Assembly (NCBI GenBank): GCA_965223435.1
Contig: CBDCWQ010000018.1
Location: 186,001 to 250,000, forward strand
Source: CBDCWQ01 sp965223435
GTDB lineage: Bacteria > Myxococcota > Kuafuiibacteriia > Kuafuiibacteriales > Kuafuiibacteriaceae
DNA: 64,000 bases
Reading direction: 5' to 3'
In this document: positions 40,621-48,692 of the stretch, one piece after another
Numbering within the stretch: the first letter of the stretch is position 1
Layout: every line of letters begins with the position of its first letter
Position numbers and translations under genes: made by a program
The notes under the pieces: generated by a model
The model's database searches: none
What the model was told of the DNA's origin: nothing
The model's input: only the letters and a program-made list of their open reading frames with translations

Positions 40621-42090
40621 ATGTTCAATGAAAGAAAAAGAGTCTGGGCCTTGAAGATGGTTGTGGTCTCGGGGGCTGTGCTTTCGGTTTTGGCTTGTGG
40701 TGAGGACGAACCCACGACGGGGAGTGGGCCTAGGGTTCCCGACAGCTATGCCTTTGCTGTTGGTCTAATCGACAACGAAAGCAGCGTCGACTATGCCGGC
40801 CAAGTTTTTCGACACCTCCTCATTGCCGATATGAAACGCTATCTCGATGGGCTCACGGACCGAATCGACAGCGGTACGTTTTCGCCGGGCAGCGGAGATG
40901 TCGTCCAAGCGCTGGAATTCTACTTTGACTATGAGGCCGGAGCCGGTGCGGACGTCGCCCATGGCTTAACTACAGTGCCCGCGCCGCTCCAAAAGACCTA
41001 CGGGGCGGTACACAGCGGAACGACTTTGCGTGAGAAAATCGCCGGCAATGATGCGGTTGGCCAGCACAAAGACTGGGCCCGAGATTTTGTCGGTTGGGAC
41101 AACGGGGCGGTCACAACCCCGGAAAGCCTTGTTCGCCTCTGGTTCCAGGTGATCGACGATTTGGCGCGTGATCGGCTTGTGGGCAAGGTCCCCCTCGATC
41201 CGGGTGGAGCACTCATAGGCAGTGTTTTTGTGACGCCTGAAGGGCATGATGTCGCCCAATTGCTGCAAAAGTTTCTGCTCGGCGCTGTCGCCTTTTCCCA
41301 AGGGGCTGATGACTACCTCGATGATGATACCGAGGGGAAAGGACTTTTATCTGACCATACCGGGCCTGATGGCAGCAAGCCTTATACCGCTCTTGAGCAT
41401 GCATGGGACGAAGGTTTTGGTTACTTTGGGGCGGCTCGAGACTACGCGGACTATACCGATAGCGAACTTTCGGGAAAAGACGGAAGACCAGAATACAAAG
41501 AAGGCTACCACGATAGCAATGGCGATGGATGGATTGACCTTCACTCTGAGTTTAACTTTGGGCATTCAACCAATGCCGCCAAAAGAGATCGGGGAAGTGC
41601 AGATACCGCGCCGACGGACTATACGAAGAGCGCGATTGAGGCCTTTTTGACGGGGCGGGCCATTATCCAAGCCTCGGATGGTGCGCTTGGCGAGGCAGAT
41701 TCGATGGCCCTTAGGGCCCAGCGTGATATCGCGCTTAGGGCCTGGGAAGAGGCGATAGCATCAACGGTGGTGCACTACTTCAATGAGGTCCTTCAGGACA
41801 TGGGAAAGTTTGGGACAGCCGACTATCGTTTCTTGGACCACGCCAAACACTGGTCGGAACTGAAAGGTTTTGCGTTGTCGTTTCAGTTTAATCGACGATC
41901 GCCAATGACCGATGCCCAGTTCGATGAGCTTCACACAAAGCTCGGCCAGGCACCGGTCTTGCCTGGTGCGGCGCAAGCCGACATAGACGCCTACAAGACG
42001 GCGTTGCTTGAGGGGCGAGCCATCTTGCAGGCAGCCTATGGCTTTGCTGCGGCCAACATAGGGGATGAAAACGGTGAAAACGGCTGGTAG
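40621..42090 (+). CDS. DUF4856 lipoprotein of an iron-uptake locus
   Basis: 489 residues from the ATG at 40621, with AGGGAG nine bases upstream. The signal 'VVVSGAVLSVLACGED' has a good lipobox (C26). The mature part begins 'YAFAVGLIDNESSVDYAGQVFRHLLIADMKRYLDGLTDRIDSG', the opening of the DUF4856 family. Members of that family commonly accompany imelysin and TonB receptor genes, including in Bacteroidetes. A segment 'DSNGDGWIDLHSEF' looks like a calcium loop. Its gene overlaps the imelysin gene by 26 bp, supporting one operon. It is likely an outer-membrane or periplasmic lipoprotein helping metal or haem acquisition; the ligand is unknown. Confidence 0.8.
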   Translation: MFNERKRVWALKMVVVSGAVLSVLACGEDEPTTGSGPRVPDSYAFAVGLIDNESSVDYAGQVFRHLLIADMKRYLDGLTDRIDSGTFSPGSGDVVQALEFYFDYEAGAGADVAHGLTTVPAPLQKTYGAVHSGTTLREKIAGNDAVGQHKDWARDFVGWDNGAVTTPESLVRLWFQVIDDLARDRLVGKVPLDPGGALIGSVFVTPEGHDVAQLLQKFLLGAVAFSQGADDYLDDDTEGKGLLSDHTGPDGSKPYTALEHAWDEGFGYFGAARDYADYTDSELSGKDGRPEYKEGYHDSNGDGWIDLHSEFNFGHSTNAAKRDRGSADTAPTDYTKSAIEAFLTGRAIIQASDGALGEADSMALRAQRDIALRAWEEAIASTVVHYFNEVLQDMGKFGTADYRFLDHAKHWSELKGFALSFQFNRRSPMTDAQFDELHTKLGQAPVLPGAAQADIDAYKTALLEGRAILQAAYGFAAANIGDENGENGW

Positions 42091-43312
42091 CAGAGGGCAG
42101 TTTGGGCGCTGGGCGCACCTCGTGGTGGGCCTGACGGTCTCTGTTTCTTGGAGTCCTTCTTGCTCCAAGAGTAAAAACAATATCGCACCACCCACCGATA
42201 ATTTTGACCGGAACGCATTGCTCCAGAGCCTGGGTGCGCATGTTTTTGTGCCTGCGTATGAGACGTTCCAGACTGAGGCCAAAGCTTTGGCGGTTGCGGT
42301 GGAGGCTTACAAAACGGCGCTGGGTGTGTCTGATGGAGCGGCCGAAAGAAAGGCGGCGCGCGAGGCCTGGGGGCGGGCCATGGCCGCTTGGCAGCAAGCC
42401 GAGATTTTTCAGCTTGGCCCGGCCGGAATAGAGGGCCAAGACACCGGCGGAAAGAACTTGAGAGACGAAATCTATTCGTGGCCCACCGCCGTAAACACCT
42501 GTAGCGTTGATCAAGAGGTCGTGAATGGAGAATTTGGCGCCCCGGACTTCTTTTCGACCCATCTGATAACCGTCTATGGGCTCGATGCGCTCGAGTATCT
42601 TCTGTTCAACGAGGCCTTGGTCCACACTTGTGCGACCCAAGTGGGGCTCGACGCCCGGTGGAACGTGCTTAGCGCTGAGGCCCTGACCCAAAGTCGGGCG
42701 AACTACGCGGACGCGGTAGCGGCGCATTTGCTCGGGGATGCAAATACGCTTGTCGAAGCGTGGTCTTCAGCCTCGGGCAACTTCATTACGCAGCTCGGCA
42801 CGGCAGGGCAGTCGGGGTCGCCGTACCCAAGCGCGCAAGGAGCCCTCGATGAGGTTTTGGACGCGCTTTTTTACGTGGAGGTCGTGACCAAAGATCGCAA
42901 GCTGAGTAAGCCCCTTGGTTTTAGGGACTCGTGTGGAAGTTCGACGTGTCCGGCTCGGCCTGATGAACGTGAGTCTCGGTGGGCGAACCACTCTAAGGAG
43001 AACATTATTGCCAACCTCCAAGCGCTTCGAAGTGCTCTGACCGGAGGAGGACAAGACAACATGGGGTTTGAGGATATGCTCCAGGCGCTCGGGGCCAAAA
43101 ACCTCGCGGAAACAATGCTTCAAGACATCGACGCCGCCATTGCGGAGGTCGAGGTCATCACCCCCTCGCTGGCCCATGCTTTGGTTCATGAGCTGGGGGA
43201 CGCCCGGTCTGCCCATGCCGCGGTGAAGAAAGTCACCGACGGCCTCAAGGGTTCATTCGCCACGGTTCTGATGCTGAAGTTGCCACAGGAAGGGGCAGGG
43301 GACGCAGATTGA
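42065..43312 (+). CDS. Imelysin-family (IrpA/M75-like) iron-regulated protein
   Basis: 415 residues with an N-terminal signal, probably lipid-anchored at the CSKSK cysteine, although the lipobox is weak. Imelysin features: 'AREAWGRAMAAWQQAEIFQLGP', then 'TVYGLDALEYLLFNE', and later 'NLQALRSALTGG' and a C-terminal helical bundle half. The family signature GxHxxE appears as G172-L-D174-A-L-E177, so the histidine is replaced by aspartate. The family is periplasmic, two four-helix bundles, and iron-regulated, and is linked to iron or haem uptake; peptidase activity is disputed. It overlaps the DUF4856 gene upstream and the hydroxylase-receptor gene downstream (4 bp). Confidence 0.85.
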   Translation: MKTVKTAGSRGQFGRWAHLVVGLTVSVSWSPSCSKSKNNIAPPTDNFDRNALLQSLGAHVFVPAYETFQTEAKALAVAVEAYKTALGVSDGAAERKAAREAWGRAMAAWQQAEIFQLGPAGIEGQDTGGKNLRDEIYSWPTAVNTCSVDQEVVNGEFGAPDFFSTHLITVYGLDALEYLLFNEALVHTCATQVGLDARWNVLSAEALTQSRANYADAVAAHLLGDANTLVEAWSSASGNFITQLGTAGQSGSPYPSAQGALDEVLDALFYVEVVTKDRKLSKPLGFRDSCGSSTCPARPDERESRWANHSKENIIANLQALRSALTGGGQDNMGFEDMLQALGAKNLAETMLQDIDAAIAEVEVITPSLAHALVHELGDARSAHAAVKKVTDGLKGSFATVLMLKLPQEGAGDAD

Positions 43313-46300
43313 GGTCGTGGCTTGATCCTCTTTTTGGGGCCTTTTTTGATCCGACGGATCGCGTTTTTTGGCCCTTTTCGGTGGGCAGCGTTGTCTTGGC
43401 CATGTTGGTTTGGGTCGGCCAGCGGCCACGGGTCCAACTCTTGCGGTTCCTTTTCCCGTCGCGGATTTGGCTGCATCCATCGGCGCGTCTCGACTATCAG
43501 TTCTTCGTACTCAAGGGGGTTTTGCGTTTCCTTTGGGTGCCGGCCTGGGCCGCGTGGACGCTCGGATGGGCAGTTTGGGTGGTTGGTGCTTTGGACGAGC
43601 TCTTGGGGACTCGGGGCCGCCCGTCGATTTCGCCAGTCCTAGCGACGTCGATTTATACGGTGGTCCTCTTTGTTGGGTGGGACCTAAGTCGCTACGTTTT
43701 TCACCGACTTTTTCATGGTGTTCCCTTTTTATGGTCCTTTCATCGGGTTCACCATTCGGCAGAGGTTCTTACGCCTCTGACGCTCTACCGTACCCATCCG
43801 GTCGAAAGTTTTCTTTACAGTGTCCGTGGGGTGCTGGTCACCGGGACGATTACGGGCCTTTTTTTCTATGTATTTCGGGAGCGCACGCTCCAGGTTCAGC
43901 TCCTGGGCGTCAATGCGATCGGTTTTCTTTTCAACTTGGCGGGTGGCAATTTACGCCACTCTCATGTACGACTGTCATACGGCCCACTTGAATGGCTTTT
44001 CTTGAGTCCGGCCCAGCATCAGCTGCATCATGCTCGGACCAACGCTTGTGCACCCGTAAACTATGGAACCTGGCTTTCGCTTTGGGACGGGTTGGGTGGG
44101 ACCCTACAGAGGACCGCGAAACAATCGTTTGTGCGTTTTGGTCTTTCGGGTCCTGGTGGGCCTTTTTCTCAGCACAGTCTTAAGGCTCAGCTTCTCTCGC
44201 CGTTTCATCCCACGTATCAGCCGCGCCGGCCCGGGGTGAATGCGCGATTGCCTGGCAGGCTTCGTTGTGGGCGCTACGCAAAACCGTGGCTGGTGGGGGG
44301 GGCCGTGGGGTTGCTGAGCGCCTTGGTGGTGTCTTTGGCCCACGCAGAGGAGAAGTCAAAAACGGCCACGTCGACAACATCGGATTCTTCGGCGCCCGGG
44401 GCTTCGCCCGGACCAGCGGACGCCCCGATATTCATCCTCGATGAGCCGGCCCTAAGTCCCTCATCAGAAGAGCTTCCTAGAGTCGTCGATCTATCGGTTC
44501 CCACGGTTTCGATTGTGGGTGAGCATCCTCTGCGCATTGCCGGTTCAGCGCATATCATCGACGAGGCTCAACTGGAGGCGTTTGAGTACAACGATATTCA
44601 CCGCATTGTGAAGGAAGTTCCCGGAGTATACGTGCGTGGCGAAGACGGATACGGCCTTCGTCCCAACATTGGTCTTCGCGGCGCCAACTCGGATCGAAGC
44701 GCCAAGGTGACGTTGATGGAGGACGGTATTCTTTTCGGGCCTGCGCCCTATTCTGCGCCGGCGGCGTACTACTTCCCGCTGACCACCCGAATCGTGGGGG
44801 TCGAGGTGGTGAAGGGACCCGCGGCGGTTCGATTCGGTCCCCACACGATTGGCGGCGCCTTGAACCTGAAGGCGCGTCCTATCCCCTCAGGCACCGTTGG
44901 TTTTGCTGACCTCGCATACGGCCTAGAACGCTTTGGCAAAGTGCACGGTTATTTTGGTACGAGCAGCAAGGGATTTGGGGTTTTGGTTGAGGGGGCGCAT
45001 CTTCAGACGGTTGGTTTTAAGAATCTCGATGGCGGGGGTGATACCGGCTTTGACAAAAATGAGATCACCCTTCGTGCGCGCTACCATACCGATCCGAGTG
45101 AGACCTTATTTCAACAATGGGATCTAAAACTGGGATATTCCGATGAGGAATCTGACGAAACCTACCTCGGCCTTTCGGATGGGGATTTTTCCCAAACACC
45201 CTTCCGGCGATACGCCGCGAGTCAGAAAGGCCTTATGACGTGGGATCGATTGCAGATGCAAGCGACCTACCATCTGGCGCAGGGTGAGTCCTTTGATCTC
45301 GACGCGGCCCTTTATCGTCACGTGTTTTCTCGTGACTGGAGAAAACTCAATCGATTTCGCGGGGGATCTGACCTCCGCGATATCCTCAATTTTCCTGACT
45401 CTGGGCAGTCGGCGGTGTTTTTCTCCGTTCTTACGGGCCAAGAGGATTCGAACGGCGAGGATCAGAGCCTGCTCATTGGAACCAATGGTCGAGATTTTGT
45501 CTCTCAGGGTGCCCAAATCGTTGGGCATTGGCGTCCAACTTTAGGAGCCGTCTCCCAAGAAATCGAAGTCGGGATCCGCTTTCACTACGACCGGATCGAG
45601 CGCGACCACATCGAGGACGGTTTCTGGATGCGCAACGGAACGTTGGTGCCTGAGGGCCGGGACACCGAGGTGGTCACCCGAAATCGTGGTTCCACGTACG
45701 CGGTGGCCCTTCATCTTCATGATCTCATTCAAATCGGAGCTTTATCGTTGTCTCCGGGTCTTAGGCTGGAGATCATTCGCAGTCGGTTTCGCGACCGATT
45801 GGCTGGAACCAGTCAGAAAAACTCGGATGCGGTGTTGATCCCCGGAGTGGGTGTTCACTACCAGCTGAATTCATGGCTGGGTCTTCTGGCGGGTGTGCAT
45901 CAAGGGTTTGGACCGGTATCGCCGGGACAATCCGACGATATCAAGCCCGAAAAAAGCGTCAATTACGAAGCAGGCGCACGGGTGAACTGGCAGGACACGA
46001 AGCTGGAGCTCATCGGATTTTTTAATGACTACGAGAACCTCACCGGTGAATGCACGCTTTCGGGGGGCTGTACGGATGCACTTTTGAGCCGCCAGTTCAA
46101 TGGGGGCGAGGTCGAGATCTTTGGTCTCGAAGCCGTCTTGTCTCAACGGATAGAGGGTCCGTGGGAAACCGAGATGACGCTCAACGTGTCCTATACGCTC
46201 ACGAGGTCAGAGTTTCAGACGAGTTTCTCGTCCGATAACCCGCAATTCGGTGACGTGACCGAGGGCGATGAACTTGCCTACGTGCCACAACATCAAGGCG

Positions 46301-46593
46301 CGTTGACACTCGGCGTAAAAAAGGGCCCCTGGAGCCTCGATATCTCCGGCACGTACGTGGGAACCATGCGTGACATTGCGGGACAGGGCTCGATTCCAGA
46401 AACGGAGCGCATCGATGATCGGGTGGTCGTCGATTTGGCATCCAGCTACACGTTGTCGGCGCGTGCGCTGGTTTATCTCACGGTTCAGAATCTGCTCGAT
46501 TCTGAGTATGTCTTGTCCCGCCGACCCTTCGGTGTGCGGCCCGGACGCCCATTTCATTTCCTCGCCGGATTTAAATACAACTTTGGAACGTGA
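43309..46593 (+). CDS. Fatty-acid-hydroxylase/sterol-desaturase domain fused to a TonB-dependent receptor
   Basis: 1094 residues, no stop between the two halves. Residues 1-260 are a membrane FA_hydroxylase with several transmembrane segments and the full diiron histidine set: H132-RLF-H136, H145-RV-HH149, H222-region RHSH and H237-QL-HH241. Residues 323-348 ('KPWLVGGAVGLLSALVVSLAHAEEK') look exactly like a cleavable signal peptide. From about 395 the rest is a TonB-dependent receptor: a plug with 'IVKEVPGVYVRGEDGYGLRPNIGLRG' and 'VEVVKGPAAVRFGPHTIGGALNLKAR', then a beta-barrel. In-frame GTG (residue 310) and TTG (residue 314) codons could allow separate synthesis of the receptor. It overlaps the imelysin gene by 4 bp and is followed by exbB. 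It is probably an outer-membrane ferric-siderophore or haem receptor plus an inner-membrane oxygenase. Confidence 0.85.
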   Translation: MRSWLDPLFGAFFDPTDRVFWPFSVGSVVLAMLVWVGQRPRVQLLRFLFPSRIWLHPSARLDYQFFVLKGVLRFLWVPAWAAWTLGWAVWVVGALDELLGTRGRPSISPVLATSIYTVVLFVGWDLSRYVFHRLFHGVPFLWSFHRVHHSAEVLTPLTLYRTHPVESFLYSVRGVLVTGTITGLFFYVFRERTLQVQLLGVNAIGFLFNLAGGNLRHSHVRLSYGPLEWLFLSPAQHQLHHARTNACAPVNYGTWLSLWDGLGGTLQRTAKQSFVRFGLSGPGGPFSQHSLKAQLLSPFHPTYQPRRPGVNARLPGRLRCGRYAKPWLVGGAVGLLSALVVSLAHAEEKSKTATSTTSDSSAPGASPGPADAPIFILDEPALSPSSEELPRVVDLSVPTVSIVGEHPLRIAGSAHIIDEAQLEAFEYNDIHRIVKEVPGVYVRGEDGYGLRPNIGLRGANSDRSAKVTLMEDGILFGPAPYSAPAAYYFPLTTRIVGVEVVKGPAAVRFGPHTIGGALNLKARPIPSGTVGFADLAYGLERFGKVHGYFGTSSKGFGVLVEGAHLQTVGFKNLDGGGDTGFDKNEITLRARYHTDPSETLFQQWDLKLGYSDEESDETYLGLSDGDFSQTPFRRYAASQKGLMTWDRLQMQATYHLAQGESFDLDAALYRHVFSRDWRKLNRFRGGSDLRDILNFPDSGQSAVFFSVLTGQEDSNGEDQSLLIGTNGRDFVSQGAQIVGHWRPTLGAVSQEIEVGIRFHYDRIERDHIEDGFWMRNGTLVPEGRDTEVVTRNRGSTYAVALHLHDLIQIGALSLSPGLRLEIIRSRFRDRLAGTSQKNSDAVLIPGVGVHYQLNSWLGLLAGVHQGFGPVSPGQSDDIKPEKSVNYEAGARVNWQDTKLELIGFFNDYENLTGECTLSGGCTDALLSRQFNGGEVEIFGLEAVLSQRIEGPWETEMTLNVSYTLTRSEFQTSFSSDNPQFGDVTEGDELAYVPQHQGALTLGVKKGPWSLDISGTYVGTMRDIAGQGSIPETERIDDRVVVDLASSYTLSARALVYLTVQNLLDSEYVLSRRPFGVRPGRPFHFLAGFKYNFGT

Positions 46594-46600
46594 GAAAATC

Positions 46601-47263
46601 ATGCTCGGAACTCAAGAAACTTTTGTCTCTCTCGGCGCTCTTTTAAGCGAGGGCGGGGTCACGATGATCCCGATCTATCTTTGCTCTTTCATCGCGCTCA
46701 CCATTTTCTTACGAAAATTCTTCGAGTTTAGGGCTCTTGGGGTCGACCCGGCTTGGGTCGAACGGCTTCTCGATGCGATGCGCCGCGGAGATTTTGAAAC
46801 CGCAAGTCAATGGTGTAACGGAAAATCGCAGCCTGCGACGCGGGTGGCCGAGGGCATGGCGAAGACCTTTGTGAATCGCCCGGACCGGGTGGAAGCCGAG
46901 GCGCGGCGCATCGGAACGCTTGAGCTTCGGCGCCTCGAAAAAGGCCTCTCGGTGATGGCGTTTATCGCACAGGCTGCGCCGCTTTTGGGGCTTTTGGGGA
47001 CGGTTCTTGGCATGGTCGATCTGTTCCTTGGTCTACAAGGAAGCAGTCAGGGCCAGATCGACGTGGGGGCCCTGTCTTCTGGCATTTGGAAGGCCCTTCT
47101 GACCACGGCCGCGGGGCTTACGGTCGCGGTGCCCTCCTTGGCGGGCCACGCCTATCTTGCGAGTCGAACCGACCGGGTGCGAATGGATCTGGGCGATTTG
47201 GTTCAACGTGTTCTTTCATCGGTGCCCCCTTCAAAACCGCCGGAGTCTCTCCATGGAGTTTGA
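46601..47263 (+). CDS. exbB: ExbB/TolQ/MotA-type proton channel subunit
   Basis: 220 residues from the ATG at 46601, seven bases after the receptor stop; an upstream in-frame extension into the receptor gene is ignored. Three hydrophobic segments are seen, the last two in 'LSVMAFIAQAAPLLGLLGTVLGMVDLF' and 'SGIWKALLTTAAGLTVAVPSLAGHAYLASRTD', the MotA_TolQ_ExbB signature. It should form the inner-membrane proton channel with ExbD that energises TonB and the adjacent receptor. Its 3' end overlaps exbD by 11 bp. Confidence 0.95.
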   Translation: MLGTQETFVSLGALLSEGGVTMIPIYLCSFIALTIFLRKFFEFRALGVDPAWVERLLDAMRRGDFETASQWCNGKSQPATRVAEGMAKTFVNRPDRVEAEARRIGTLELRRLEKGLSVMAFIAQAAPLLGLLGTVLGMVDLFLGLQGSSQGQIDVGALSSGIWKALLTTAAGLTVAVPSLAGHAYLASRTDRVRMDLGDLVQRVLSSVPPSKPPESLHGV

Positions 47264-47660
47264 GACCACCAAGCGTGTTTCGCCTACGATCAACCTATCG
47301 GCGTTGATTGACATCGCCTTTATTTTGGTCATTTTCGTCGTTCTTGCTGCGAGCTTTGATCGGATGAACGAGCTTAAGGTTTCTGTTCCGCAAGCTGAAA
47401 GTACCGGTCCGGCAGATCCAAAGTCCCTGGTGGTGACCGTACCGGCGGAGGGCGCCATCAACATCGACGGGGCGCGGGTACCGCTCAAGGAGGTCCGGCC
47501 CACGCTTGAGAGTCTTAAGGCCCGATTCGATGGCATCCTCCTGGTTGCGGATCAGTCGGCTTCGGTGCAACGTGCCGTCCAGATTTTGGGGGATGCCCAA
47601 GCAGTTGGATTTGAGTCCGTGGGTATTGCGACCAAGCCCCCTCAAGGAGGGCAACGGTAG
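47253..47660 (+). CDS. exbD: ExbD/TolR-type subunit
   Basis: 135 residues from the ATG at 47253, inside the end of exbB. The single transmembrane segment 'ALIDIAFILVIFVVLAASF' carries the conserved Asp (LIDIAF) needed for proton movement. The periplasmic domain ends 'ALKARFDGILLVADQSASVQRAVQILGDAQAVGFESVGIAT'-like (LESLKARF here), typical of ExbD. It works with ExbB and TonB to power the TonB-dependent receptor encoded just upstream. Confidence 0.95.
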   Translation: MEFETTKRVSPTINLSALIDIAFILVIFVVLAASFDRMNELKVSVPQAESTGPADPKSLVVTVPAEGAINIDGARVPLKEVRPTLESLKARFDGILLVADQSASVQRAVQILGDAQAVGFESVGIATKPPQGGQR

Positions 47661-47720
47661 TGCGTGGCTCGTCTTTTTTGGAGGCCGTGGCCTGGCAAGG
47701 AGGGCAGGGGTAGTGCGCGG
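47643..47720 (+). repeat. Duplicated ribosome-binding-site/start segment at the exbD-tonB junction
   Basis: 47643-47667 and 47696-47720 match at 22 of 25 bases and both contain AAGGAGGGCA...GGTAGTG. The first copy's TAGTG joins the exbD stop to a GTG that opens a 17-residue frame. That frame ends in the second copy's TAGTG, where tonB starts. This is a 53-bp-offset tandem duplication that creates a possible mini-gene between exbD and tonB. Confidence 0.6.
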
Positions 47721-48366
47721 TTGGGTTTTATCTTCGACTGCGGCCTGTCTGGTCCATGGCGCGGTGATATTGATGCCGGTGGTTTCTGAACAACTGCCGG
47801 TGCCAAAACACCCTGAGCCGGAGGTGGTGCTTCGTCTTGTCCCTGCGTCTTTGAAGCCCGCGGTGGCTCCGGTGCCCCCGGCTCCTACGAAACCACCGCC
47901 GGTGGTGCGAAAAAAGAAAAGGGTTCGTCGACCGAAGCCTACCCCAAAGTCTTTGCCTCCAGTCCCAACGAAGCCTATTCCCAAATCCGCGCCTGATCCG
48001 GCGACGGTCCGAGAAGCCCCACCTTCGGTGCCACCCCCCGCTGAGGATCGGACACCTCAACCAGCGCCGGTTGATCTTAGGCCCTATGGAAGGGGCATTC
48101 ATCATGCGATTATGAGCCATCGTCGCTATCCGCACGTTGCCCGGCGCTTGCGCTTAGAGGGGCGCGCGTTCATCCGGATCACGCTCAAGCAGAATGGGCA
48201 TCTTGCAACGGAGCCGCGTGTGCACCGTTCTTCTGGTCATACGCTTTTGGACAAGGAAGCTTTGCGCATGGTTCGCGCCGCGGCTCCGTTTGATCATCTG
48301 CCGTCTGGGTTTTCAAAATCGACCGTTTCCATCGTCATTCCGGTCGAATTTGTGCTGCGGACGTAG
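47713..48366 (+). CDS. tonB: TonB-type energy transducer
   Basis: 217 residues from the GTG at 47713, with AAGGAGGG about ten bases upstream. An N-terminal membrane segment ('GWVLSSTAACLVHGAVILMPVV') is followed by a long Pro/Lys/Arg-rich spacer ('PPAPTKPPPVVRKKKRVRRPKPTPKSLPPVPTKPIPKS') that spans the periplasm. It ends in a TonB C-terminal domain: 'IMSHRRYPHVARRLRLEGRAFIRITLKQNGHLATEPRVHRSSGHTLLDKEALRMVRAAAPF'. It completes the exbB-exbD-tonB set that serves the fused receptor. This is the last gene of the operon before a long gap. Confidence 0.9.
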   Translation: MRGWVLSSTAACLVHGAVILMPVVSEQLPVPKHPEPEVVLRLVPASLKPAVAPVPPAPTKPPPVVRKKKRVRRPKPTPKSLPPVPTKPIPKSAPDPATVREAPPSVPPPAEDRTPQPAPVDLRPYGRGIHHAIMSHRRYPHVARRLRLEGRAFIRITLKQNGHLATEPRVHRSSGHTLLDKEALRMVRAAAPFDHLPSGFSKSTVSIVIPVEFVLRT

Positions 48367-48692
48367 CGGGCCGTACTCGCCGCCCAAGAGTTTCTTCGCA
48401 ACGCTCACAGTTGTTTCTCAAAGAGTGCATCTTTCGGGTGAAGTGCCCCTTTAGGCTTCTTATCATTTCCCGCCAGTGGCTTCCGGTTCTGGTTGGAGTC
48501 GATGCCCTTGTGGTCGGCCGTTCGCGGAGTGAAGCGTCAAGGATTTCAGGGGATTCCTGGGGTGGCGTGCTCTCCCAGCGCTACATGGCTTGACAATTGA
48601 GAAAGACCGATAGCCCTATCGCGGGTCGCTGGAGCGTGGATCTCTCTGGCGAAGATGGGGTCGTTACTCGAGTGCAAACGGATCGGTGGTCT
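48367..48692. other. Intergenic region between tonB and the giant-gene paralogue
   Basis: About 326 bases. No terminator hairpin with T-run is evident after tonB. A TTG at 48597 is in frame with the downstream gene but would place 32 unremarkable residues before the signal peptide. No promoter could be supported. Confidence 0.4.

Noticed and set aside
46370..46600. Upstream extension of exbB into the receptor gene
   Set aside because: It overlaps the receptor barrel's coding region; the ATG at 46601 gives the normal ExbB N-terminus.
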